Source: Bacteroidota bacterium
GTDB lineage: Bacteria; Bacteroidota; Bacteroidia; Bacteroidales; Marinifilaceae
Assembly (NCBI GenBank): GCA_023400335.1
Contig: JAEXFF010000402.1
Span: forward strand, 1 to 5,192
Direction: 5' to 3'
Length of the DNA stretch: 5,192 bases
Shown in pieces: positions 1 to 5,192 of this stretch (position 1 is its first letter; every line of letters starts with the position of its first letter). The notes under the pieces are model-generated. The model did no database searches and had not been told where the DNA came from. It worked only from the letters and a program-made list of their open reading frames with translations. The translations under genes and the position numbers were made by a program.

Positions 1-172
1 GAAATGGGTAAGAAAGGTGTATAAAAGGTATTCCTACTGCGAATAATAATGCTCCTAGCAGATAAATCCTGTTGAGTTGAAAAGCAGTTTGTTTCTTCAG
101 TACTAATTCATAATAAGCCCATAAGAAAAACAGAATAATTTCCGATTTGATGATATAGGAAATAAATGCCAT
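1..172 (-). CDS. M56-family (BlaR1-like) membrane metallopeptidase/sensor, N-terminal 57 codons only
   Basis: The reading frame begins with an ATG at 172 and stays open to the left edge, so only the N-terminus is visible. The upstream repressor's stop codon lies in the same frame three codons before, so no earlier start is possible. The 57 residues begin MAFISYIIKSEI. They form a membrane segment (about residues 3-24), a short charged loop with KKQTAFQLNR (26-35), and a second membrane segment (about 36-53). This matches the start of BlaR1/MecR1-like M56 proteins, where a K/R-x-T-x-F-x-x-N-R loop between the first two helices is common in Bacteroidota. In this family a cytoplasmic-facing zinc protease (HExxH, not in this window) inactivates the partner BlaI repressor after an envelope signal. 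The gene lies 9 bases after the BlaI-like gene, presumably in one operon. The assignment rests on the N-terminus plus context; the ligand is unknown and need not be a beta-lactam. Confidence 0.82.
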   Translation of the reverse strand, partial: MAFISYIIKSEIILFFLWAYYELVLKKQTAFQLNRIYLLGALLFAVGIPFIHLSYPF

Positions 173-181
173 ACGAAGAGA

Positions 182-547
182 TTAGTCTTGTGGATGATCT
201 TTGATATTTTGCAAAATCTCGTCTAATTCCTGTAAATCAATATCTTCTTTTTTTGCAAAAAAAGAAATCATCCGGGAAAAAGAGTTATCAAAATAGTTAC
301 CTACAAAATTCCGCAAAAATTTGTGAGTGTATGTTTCTTTATCTATAAGGGGAAAATAGCGATGGCTTTTCCCGAAGACTTCATGACTGACAAAACCTTT
401 GTCCTGTAAAATGCGGACAATCGTAGAAACTGTGTTGTACGCTGGTTTAGGGTCAGGCAATTTATCCAGAATTTCTTTTACAAAAGCTTTTTTCAAGTCC
501 CATAAGACTTGCATAATCTGTTCTTCTGCCCGCGTTAGTTCTTTCAT
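182..547 (-). CDS. BlaI/MecI/CopY-family transcriptional repressor
   Basis: This is a 121-residue protein, the usual length for the family. It starts MKELTRAEEQIMQVLW, the typical first helix with its T-x-A-E motif. The winged helix covers about residues 5-70. The recognition helix is around PAYNTVSTIVRILQDKGFV (35-53), which matches the family pattern Y-x-T-V-x-T-x-L-x-x-L-x-x-K-G, and the wing is SHEVFGKSHRYFP. The C-terminal helices (about 72-121) form the dimerisation part. The stretch ISFFAKKED (94-102) aligns with the region in staphylococcal MecI/BlaI that is cut on induction (Asn-Phe bond), placing an equivalent site near F96-F97; this is an inference. The protein should bind as a dimer to an operator and be released by its M56 partner, encoded 9 bases downstream. 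A dyad lies 52 bases upstream of the start. No beta-lactamase gene is in the window, so the regulon is not visible. Confidence 0.93.
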   Translation of the reverse strand: MKELTRAEEQIMQVLWDLKKAFVKEILDKLPDPKPAYNTVSTIVRILQDKGFVSHEVFGKSHRYFPLIDKETYTHKFLRNFVGNYFDNSFSRMISFFAKKEDIDLQELDEILQNIKDHPQD

Positions 548-598
548 TTTAATTTATACGTTTGTTATTCCTTCATCCTCCGGCTTTAAAGATGTTTC

Positions 599-619
599 CT
601 GTATGAAATAAAGATACAG
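599..619. promoter_or_regulatory. Candidate BlaI-type operator (perfect inverted repeat)
   Basis: CTGTAT (599-604) and ATACAG (614-619) are perfect 6-base inverted repeats separated by 9 bases. They contain the TGTA/TACA half-site core known from staphylococcal bla/mec operators, though spacing and arrangement here may differ. The repeat lies just downstream of the candidate -7 box on the minus strand, about where transcription of the repressor gene should start, which is a typical place for steric repression. The symmetry is seen; its role as BlaI operator is inferred. Confidence 0.45.
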
Positions 620-624
620 TGATT

Positions 625-657
625 CAAAAATAGAACTAAATTTAAAGTTATCCCAAT
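625..657 (-). promoter_or_regulatory. Candidate promoter of the blaI-blaR1-like unit
   Basis: Read on the minus strand, TATTTTTG (632 down to 625) fits the Bacteroidota -7 consensus TAnnTTTG exactly. ATTG (657-654), 21 bases upstream, is a one-mismatch version of the -33 TTTG element. Transcription would begin near 617-619, inside the inverted repeat, leaving a leader of about 70 bases before the ATG at 547. The region is A/T-rich, so chance matches are possible. Confidence 0.45.
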
Positions 658-722
658 TATTCCTTTCTTTTTGATAAATTTTTTGTAAAAATCAGCTGTA
701 AGATAAAGGGGAAAGAATAAGA

Positions 723-844
723 CTATATCCTTCCAAAGGCAGGGAATCTTCTAATGCTTTGCATTTCGTCGGAAGCCTGATGTAAATTAATGAGGATCTG
801 TAGGAAAGAATGCTGATTCTTTTCCGGTAAAGCCAAAATACTGT
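723..844 (-). other. Gene-poor stretch with a possible 3' gene remnant
   Basis: Of the spacer between the repressor gene (ends 547) and the DUF4143 wreck (845), this part carries no intact gene. On the plus strand all frames have stops and none shows the expected ATPase N-terminus. On the minus strand one frame is open from the far side of the wreck to a stop at 723. Its last ~40 residues (with ILALPEKNQHSFLQIL and INLHQASDEM) look protein-like. They vaguely recall the C-terminal helix of PTS EIIA (PtsN-like) domains, where a hydrophobic strand is followed by A-x-P-E and a helix of the form H-L-x-x-L-x-x-L. Upstream of 845 this frame runs antisense to real DUF4143 coding sequence, so at most a truncated remnant remains. 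It may be chance. Confidence 0.2.
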
Positions 845-1438
845 ATGTATCCTTTTTCATTCGGAGAGATGGTGAATCACCGCGGTTTGCTCGAAGAAAA
901 ACGCCTTTTATTACAAGTACTGGCATATCGTGTGGGAAATCTGATATCATATCATGAATTGGGCCAGCTTTGCAGAACAGATTCTGAACCGGTAGAAAAA
1001 TATATTCTTTTGCTGGAACAATGCTATGTTATTTTTCGCCTGCCCTCTTTTGACAGAAATCTCAGAAATGAACGGAAACAAAGTAAAAAGATTTATTTTT
1101 TCGACAATGATGTTCGCAATACATTGATTCACGATTTCCGGCAAACTGAAAGCCGTACCGATACCGGGGTACTTTGGGAAAATTTCATCATTGCCGAACG
1201 TATGAAATACAATGAATACACTTATCATTGGAATCATGGCTGGTTCTGGCGTGCGAAAGAACAAAAAAATAGACTGCCTGGAAGAAAAAAACGGTCAGTT
1301 AAATGCATCGGAATTCAAAGGAAATCCTGCTGCAAAAGTCCTTCTCCCCTGGCTTTTGCCGGGACATATCCGACCGCAGCATTTAAAGTAATTCATCCGG
1401 ACAATAGGGAAGAATTCATTCTGGGCCTTCCGCAATAA
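845..1438 (+). pseudogene. Decayed AAA_14/DUF4143-type ATPase gene (N-terminus lost, internal deletion, two frameshifts)
   Basis: The translated frame matches the middle and end of the AAA_14 plus DUF4143 ATPases common in Bacteroidales. MYPFSFGEMVNHRGLLEEKR (residues 1-20) is the end of the ATPase module. LAYRVGNLISYHELGQL and PVEKYILLLEQCYVIFRLPS (about 26-68) are the winged-helix part. The nuclease-like DUF4143 end includes KKIYFFDND and GVLWENFIIAERM (81-120). Family members are near 380-400 residues, and the N-terminal P-loop and Walker B region is absent here. From memory of homologs about 50 residues normally separate EEKRLL from LQVLA, so an in-frame internal deletion is likely at residue 22. 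After FWRAKEQK the good match moves to the next frame at 1269 (IDCLEEKNGQLNASEFKGNP), then returns at the C run 1346-1349 (LAFAGTYP, FKVIHPDN). Removing one A from the A7 run (1263-1269) and adding one C restores a normal C-terminus. The ATG at 845 is just an internal Met of the old gene. Non-functional as written. Confidence 0.82.
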
Positions 1439-1479
1439 GGCTGGAAAATTCAGGTGTTGCTGAATTAAAAGCCATTTTT
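1439..1479. terminator. Hairpin with flanking T runs, possible bidirectional terminator
   Basis: AATTCAG (1447-1453) and CTGAATT (1460-1466) form a perfect 7-base-pair stem with a 6-base loop. Outside it GGCT (1439-1442) pairs with AGCC (1470-1473) across a small internal loop. On the plus strand it is followed by TTTTT (1475-1479), directly after the stop of the DUF4143 wreck. On the minus strand the inner stem is followed by TTTT, about 50-75 bases past the stop of the U32 gene. It sits exactly between two convergent genes, which supports a shared terminator. The inner stem is A/T-rich and only moderately strong. Confidence 0.6.
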
Positions 1480-1517
1480 GTTCTAAAAGTTAATTGACGA
1501 CCGGGAGATAAAAGAAT

Positions 1518-2774
1518 TTATTGCATGAGGTCAGGTGTTGTCTGAACCCATTTGAATAATTTATCCCCCCGGCGTATTTTCCGGGGAACAGGCATGGAGA
1601 ATAAAGTTCCTTTTTCTATTTTTTCTACCGGCTTTAGGTCTACTCGTATTTCAGGGACTTTCATTTCAATGACTCCGGTTGTTTCTCCCGTAATGAGTAT
1701 TTCATCCTTGACTTGTAAATCAGCAGATTCCAGTCTGAATTCGCCTACCTTCAAATTGGAAAAATAGTTGGTTACTTTCCCCAATGCTATTTTTTTCCGG
1801 CTTGCTTTTGAACCATATACTTCACTCCATTCCCCTAATCGTTTTCCTAAATAATAACCGTCCCAGAACCCACGGTTAAACACAGTAGCCAATTGGGTTT
1901 TCCATGCTGAAATATTTTCGGAGGTATATCTTCCCTGAAGGTATGCATTCAGGGCTTCATTGTAACACCGGCATACGGTTAAAACATATTCTGCAGGACG
2001 GGCACGGCCTTCTATTTTAAAAACCCGGACTCCTGCATCAATCATTTTATTCAGGAAACCGACCGTACATAAGTCTTTGGGGGACATAATATATTCATTA
2101 TCGATTTCCAGTTCGATTTCTTCGTCTTTATCTTTCACCGTATAGGCCCTCCGGCAAATCTGAAAACATGCTCCCCGGTTAGCAGAGGCATTTTTTTCGT
2201 GTAAACTGAGGTAACATTTGCCGGACACGGCCATACAAAGCGCTCCGTGAGCAAACATTTCGATCCGCATACGTTGTCCGTGAGGACCTTTTAAATTTTC
2301 TGCTTCAATTCTTCGATGAATTTCTGCAACTTGATTCATATCCATTTCCCGGGCCAATACTACGACGTCTGCGTACTGGGCGTAAAATCGGACGGCTTCG
2401 TAGTTTGTAATATTGCATTGGGTACTGATATGTACTTCGACTCCTACAGAACGGGCATAAAGAATGGCAGCAATATCGGAGGCAATGACCGCACTTATAC
2501 CCGCTTTTTTAGCCCGGTCTATAATTTCATGCATTTTTTGCAGTTCAGTATTATAGATAATGGTATTTACTGTCAGGTAAGTTTTTACTTTTTTCTTATT
2601 GCAAAGCCTTACAATCTTTTCTAAATCGTCTAACGTAAAATTAGCTGAAGAACGAGCCCGCATATTTAAACCTTCTACTCCGAAATATACCGAATCAGCT
2701 CCTCCTTGCAGTGCTGCAGATAAAGATTCGTAAGAACCCACCGGAGCCATAATTTCAAAATCTTTTCTTTCCAT
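1518..2774 (-). CDS. U32-family protein, YegQ/TrhP-like (probable tRNA uridine hydroxylation factor; annotated as U32 peptidase)
   Basis: The protein has 418 residues from the ATG at 2774. The frame extends to a TTG at 2804, but MERKDFEIMAPVGSYESL is the usual N-terminus of this group, so the ATG is preferred. Residues about 5-270 form the TIM-barrel-like U32 domain (GADSVYFGVEGLNMRA, VHISTQCNITN). The family signature E-x-F-x-x-G-[SA]-x-C-x(4)-G-x-C-x-x-S is met exactly by EMFAHGALCMAVSGKCYLS (172-190). C180, C187, C203 or C207 (NRGACFQICRRAY) and C236 (SPKDLC) are likely [4Fe-4S] ligands by analogy with RlhA/UbiU/TrhP. A C-terminal beta domain follows (about 325-412), ending with RRGDKLFKWV, as in YegQ-type members. 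In E. coli TrhP uses prephenate for 5-hydroxyuridine at tRNA position 34; assignment to this role is inferred. Collagenase-type peptidase is the older label. It is a single gene with its own promoter, cytoplasmic, and intact. Confidence 0.93.
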   Translation of the reverse strand: MERKDFEIMAPVGSYESLSAALQGGADSVYFGVEGLNMRARSSANFTLDDLEKIVRLCNKKKVKTYLTVNTIIYNTELQKMHEIIDRAKKAGISAVIASDIAAILYARSVGVEVHISTQCNITNYEAVRFYAQYADVVVLAREMDMNQVAEIHRRIEAENLKGPHGQRMRIEMFAHGALCMAVSGKCYLSLHEKNASANRGACFQICRRAYTVKDKDEEIELEIDNEYIMSPKDLCTVGFLNKMIDAGVRVFKIEGRARPAEYVLTVCRCYNEALNAYLQGRYTSENISAWKTQLATVFNRGFWDGYYLGKRLGEWSEVYGSKASRKKIALGKVTNYFSNLKVGEFRLESADLQVKDEILITGETTGVIEMKVPEIRVDLKPVEKIEKGTLFSMPVPRKIRRGDKLFKWVQTTPDLMQ

Positions 2775-2840
2775 ATAAGAAAATTTCACTGTCGATAACA
2801 GCAATCTGAATAATTTTTTAATTCTGCCTTTTTATAGCTG

Positions 2841-2848
2841 CAAAGTTA
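2841..2848 (-). promoter_or_regulatory. Candidate -7 box of the U32 gene promoter
   Basis: On the minus strand TAACTTTG followed by C is an exact match to the Bacteroidota TAnnTTTG element. It lies 66 bases upstream of the ATG at 2774, giving a leader of roughly 60 bases. No good -33 TTTG is present; only TTTA-like tetramers occur at approximate distance. This position also argues for the ATG at 2774, though the TTG at 2804 would still be inside the transcript. Confidence 0.5.
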
Positions 2849-2943
2849 GGTTTTAAATTCGGAATAAAATTTATAAATACTTAAAATACTACTTTTTATA
2901 ACAGATGAATTCCGTATCTATAGGGTAGCGGTTGAAATTATTA

Positions 2944-2951
2944 TAAATTTG
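2944..2951 (+). promoter_or_regulatory. Candidate -7 box of the nhaC promoter
   Basis: TAAATTTG followed by C fits TAnnTTTG on the plus strand. It would start transcription near 2958, leaving a leader of about 105 bases before the ATG at 3064. A convincing -33 TTTG is not seen. The 289-base region between the divergent U32 and nhaC genes (2775-3063) otherwise holds only A/T-rich sequence, a short imperfect tandem repeat (2982-3001), and the self-complementary GAAAGCTTTC at 3011-3020 followed by seven T. I recognise no riboswitch. Confidence 0.4.
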
Positions 2952-2981
2952 CGAACTGAAAATTTCATTTACGTCTCGGGT

Positions 2982-3001
2982 GGGCTTTATAAGGGTTTAT
3001 A
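2982..3001 (+). repeat. Short imperfect tandem repeat in the nhaC leader
   Basis: GGGCTTTATA (2982-2991) is followed after one base by GGGTTTATA (2993-3001). The copies differ by one base. They lie in the predicted untranslated leader of the antiporter gene. It is too short to assign a role; regulator half-sites or chance are both possible. Confidence 0.3.
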
Positions 3002-3063
3002 GTAAAGTTTGAAAGCTTTCTTTTTTTAACTTTATGAACGTTTTACATTTTAAATTCATTTAG

Positions 3064-4497
3064 ATGACAGTTTTTAAATATCCGACATTTTTGCAATCGG
3101 TCATTCCTGTTATTGTTTTAATTGTGTTGTTGTTTTTAAATGTAATGTATTTCGAAGAGGCTTTGGGAGGAGCAAATCAGACAGCTTTGATTATTGCTGC
3201 AACAATCGGCGGAATCATCGGGTGGAGGAATCGGATACGTTGGGCGACGATACAAGAGAAAATTTTATATACGATTCATGCTGCCATGCCCTCCATATTG
3301 ATTTTATTTTTAATCGGTGCATTGAGTGGAAGTTGGATGATTAGCGGAGTAATACCGATGATGATCTATTACGGAGTAGACATTATGCACCCTTCTTATT
3401 TTCTGTTTGCTTCGGTTATATTATGCGGTATCGTATCTCTGGCAACGGGGAGTTCCTGGTCGACTATTGCTACGGTTGGAGTAGCGATTATCGGAATTGG
3501 AAATGCTTTTGGCCTTTCATCCGGTTTAGTTGCCGGAGCTGTTATTTCAGGTGCCTATTTCGGGGATAAAATGTCTCCGCTTTCGGATACAACTAATCTG
3601 GCTCCTGCTATTGCGGGTACAGATCTTTTTACCCATATCCGTTATATGATATATACAACCGGTCCTACATTTATCCTTACGCTTTTGATTTTCGGTATAA
3701 TCGGTATTTTCCATGTGAATAGCAGCGCTGAAATCAATACAGAATTTATCAAACAGGGTATTGCCGCTACTTTTAATACAACTCCGGTCTTATTATTTGT
3801 ACCTGCACTTTTGATTTTAATTATTATAAAAAAAGTGCCTCCTATTCCTGCTATGCTGGCCGGTACTGTTTTAGGTATAGTGTTTGCTTGTATTTTCCAG
3901 CCGGAATTATTGGATCGTATCCTGATAACTCAAAATTTTCAGAATAAGTATCAATTGTTGATGCAGTCCGTTTTTGGAGGAATGAATCTGGAGACCGGAG
4001 TGGGGGAAGTAGACAGGCTACTTTCGACCGGTGGAATGGAAGGAATGTTGAATACTGTATTTCTCATTATAGCAGCTTTGACATTCGGAGGTGTGATGGA
4101 TGCCTGTGGTTTTTTAAAGAAAGTAACCGAAACTTTCTTGAAAGTTATTGTAAATCAGACTTCTTTAGTAGGCTCTACTCTTTTAACCTGTATATTTTTC
4201 AATCTGACAGCATGCGACCAATATCTGGCGATTGTCGTACCCGGGAAAATGCTACAGAAACTCTATCAGGAAAAAGGCCTGAAACCAGAAGTACTTAGCC
4301 GGGCTTTAGAGGATTCTGCTACAGTTACTTCTGTATTGGTTCCCTGGAATAGTTGCGGAGCTACCCAGGCCAAAATACTGGGAGTGGCAACACTGGATTA
4401 CTTGCCTTATTGTTTTTTTAACCTGCTTTCTCCTGTAATGAATTTGTTTATTACCGCTATTCATTTTAAGATACGTAAAATGAATGACGGTGAATAA
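3064..4497 (+). CDS. nhaC: Na+/H+ antiporter, NhaC family
   Basis: This is a full-length 477-residue inner-membrane protein, the usual size for NhaC, with about 11-12 hydrophobic segments (for example 11-29, 76-100, 112-125, 241-256, 262-278, 330-348, 368-382). Family hallmarks are GSSWSTIATVG (129-139) and SGAYFGDKMSPLSDTTNLAP (162-181), the latter followed by GTDLFTHIRYM. The second half carries the matching repeat elements ACDQYLAIVVPGKM (383-396), ALEDSATVTSVLVPWNSCG (414-432) and a final membrane segment (about 452-466). D168, D175, D385, E416 and D417 are the acidic residues within these conserved segments and the best candidates for cation/proton coupling. NhaC proteins exchange cytoplasmic Na+ for H+, serving sodium and pH homeostasis; some relatives in this superfamily exchange malate/lactate or other anions, so the substrate is inferred. 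The start is the ATG at 3064 with an A/T-rich leader and no clear Shine-Dalgarno, normal for the phylum. It is monocistronic: the next gene is convergent 21 bases away. Confidence 0.93.
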   Translation: MTVFKYPTFLQSVIPVIVLIVLLFLNVMYFEEALGGANQTALIIAATIGGIIGWRNRIRWATIQEKILYTIHAAMPSILILFLIGALSGSWMISGVIPMMIYYGVDIMHPSYFLFASVILCGIVSLATGSSWSTIATVGVAIIGIGNAFGLSSGLVAGAVISGAYFGDKMSPLSDTTNLAPAIAGTDLFTHIRYMIYTTGPTFILTLLIFGIIGIFHVNSSAEINTEFIKQGIAATFNTTPVLLFVPALLILIIIKKVPPIPAMLAGTVLGIVFACIFQPELLDRILITQNFQNKYQLLMQSVFGGMNLETGVGEVDRLLSTGGMEGMLNTVFLIIAALTFGGVMDACGFLKKVTETFLKVIVNQTSLVGSTLLTCIFFNLTACDQYLAIVVPGKMLQKLYQEKGLKPEVLSRALEDSATVTSVLVPWNSCGATQAKILGVATLDYLPYCFFNLLSPVMNLFITAIHFKIRKMNDGE

Positions 4498-4518
4498 GCG
4501 TGTATACGGGGAAAATGT

Positions 4519-5192
4519 TTAAACACTGGCTGTGAGTTCTGACTGTTTTTTAACCTGCAGTCTTTTTTTTACAGCAAAGACGATTGCTATAAGCAGCAGA
4601 AGTAACAGAATTCCCGTACAAATACGTGATATCACAGCTCCTTCATAATAAGAGGCCGGTTTATACTCAAAAGTGATGGTGTGTTCTCCTGCAGGAACAA
4701 TCATGGCTCTCAATATATAATCGGAACGGAAAAGTTCAGCAGATTTCCCGTCTATACTGGCTTTCCAGCCTTTGGGGTAATAAATTTCACTGAATACGGC
4801 CAGTTGCTCTGTAGCAGCTTGCGACTTATACTGCAATTGGTTAGGAGTATATTTCTGTAGTTCTATTTTTGCTGTGGAATCGGGATAAAATGTTTTTCCT
4901 TTTACTTGTTCTGCAAAATCTTTCCCGATGATTGCCGTTTTTCCCGGGTCTATCATTTTTAAGCTCAAAATTTCTTCGTCCGGAGTGTCTACCAGTTGAT
5001 AATCACTGACAAACCATGCGTTTCCAAGGGCGGAGGGATTTAAGATCGGAGCAGAATTCGGGTCGATAATAACGTATTTGGCATTCAGCATGTTCAGTAC
5101 AGGCTGTTGGCTTAAACTTTTTTCAGCATTCTCCAAAGTGGTACTTTGCTGCAAATCTTTTATGAAAGATTGCATTTCGGGTAAGATATGGT
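4519..5192 (-). CDS. YfhO-family membrane protein, C-terminal 223 or so residues (5' end outside window)
   Basis: The frame is open to the right edge. The ATG at 5175 is internal, since HILPE is encoded in frame before it with no stop, so this is a truncated view rather than a small gene. The visible part matches the end of YfhO-like proteins (usually 800 residues or more, many membrane segments). LNMLNAKYVI occurs near the start and is a conserved element after the membrane core. An extracytoplasmic beta-rich domain includes VFSEIYYPKGWKASIDGK and ILRAMIVPAGEHTITFEYKP. A last membrane helix follows (about 25 residues from AVISRICTGILLLLLL), then a basic tail with KKRLQVKK. Firmicute YfhO is linked to glycosylation of cell-wall polymers as a GT-C-like transferase. 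In Bacteroidota the substrate is unknown. It is convergent with nhaC. TGTTTAAACA, a 10-base palindrome, spans its stop codon; I see no standard terminator hairpin. Confidence 0.88.
   Translation of the reverse strand, partial: HILPEMQSFIKDLQQSTTLENAEKSLSQQPVLNMLNAKYVIIDPNSAPILNPSALGNAWFVSDYQLVDTPDEEILSLKMIDPGKTAIIGKDFAEQVKGKTFYPDSTAKIELQKYTPNQLQYKSQAATEQLAVFSEIYYPKGWKASIDGKSAELFRSDYILRAMIVPAGEHTITFEYKPASYYEGAVISRICTGILLLLLLIAIVFAVKKRLQVKKQSELTASV

Noticed and set aside
399..611. Open frame of 70 codons on the plus strand
   Set aside because: It is antisense to the well-supported BlaI-like gene and has no recognisable protein features.
947..1264. Open frame of 105 codons on the minus strand
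   Set aside because: It is antisense to clear DUF4143-derived sequence; composition reflects the opposite strand.
1552..1767. Open frame of 71 codons on the plus strand
   Set aside because: Lies fully inside and antisense to the U32 gene, with no family resemblance.
2316..2624. Open frame of 102 codons on the plus strand
   Set aside because: Lies fully inside and antisense to the U32 gene; Cys/Phe/Tyr-rich shadow frame.
3011..3020. GAAAGCTTTC followed by T7, considered as a terminator/attenuator before nhaC
   Set aside because: The ten bases are fully self-complementary with no room for a loop, so a usable hairpin would have only about three base pairs.
4516..4525. Palindrome TGTTTAAACA between convergent nhaC and YfhO-type genes, considered as a terminator
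   Set aside because: It has no loop and no G/C stem, so it cannot form a stable intrinsic terminator; it overlaps the YfhO stop codon by chance.
1..5192. CRISPR arrays, tRNA/rRNA genes, insertion sequences, phage or defence systems
   Set aside because: No regularly spaced repeats, no tRNA-like cloverleaf or rRNA sequence, no transposase or integrase motifs, and no terminal inverted repeats with target duplications were seen. DUF4143 ATPases are sometimes found near mobile or defence genes, but here only a dead copy is present.

Overview
The window looks like a chromosomal segment from a member of the Bacteroidota, most likely order Bacteroidales. Three things point that way. Upstream regions carry TAnnTTTG-type -7 boxes instead of TATAAT. 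Starts lack clear Shine-Dalgarno sequences and sit in A/T-rich leaders. The protein families (BlaI plus M56 BlaR1-like pair, a short U32 protein, NhaC, YfhO) have a Bacteroidales flavour. A genus cannot be fixed from the sequence alone.

Layout from left to right. Positions 1-547 (minus strand) hold a two-gene unit: a BlaI/MecI/CopY-family repressor (182-547) followed after 9 bases by the first 57 codons of an M56/BlaR1-like membrane metallopeptidase (start at 172, running off the left edge). Upstream of the repressor, a -7 box (625-632) and a perfect inverted repeat (599-619) at the predicted transcription start look like an autoregulated promoter/operator. Positions 723-844 hold no confident gene, only a possible gene remnant on the minus strand. 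Positions 845-1438 (plus) are the wreck of an AAA_14/DUF4143 ATPase: the P-loop part is absent, there appears to be an internal deletion, and two opposite single-base frameshifts lie near the C-terminus. A hairpin with T runs on both sides (1439-1479) follows and could terminate transcription from both directions.

Positions 1518-2774 (minus) encode a U32-family protein of the YegQ/TrhP type, probably an Fe-S tRNA hydroxylation factor rather than a true peptidase. A 289-base divergent intergenic region (2775-3063) with one candidate promoter on each strand separates it from a full-length NhaC Na+/H+ antiporter gene (3064-4497, plus). Convergent to that, 21 bases away, is the 3' end of a YfhO-family membrane protein (4519-5192, minus), which runs off the right edge.

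Apart from the repressor/sensor pair, the genes do not form an obvious pathway; each remaining gene appears to be its own transcription unit. I found no convincing new biological system. The best leads are the candidate BlaI operator and the decayed DUF4143 gene.
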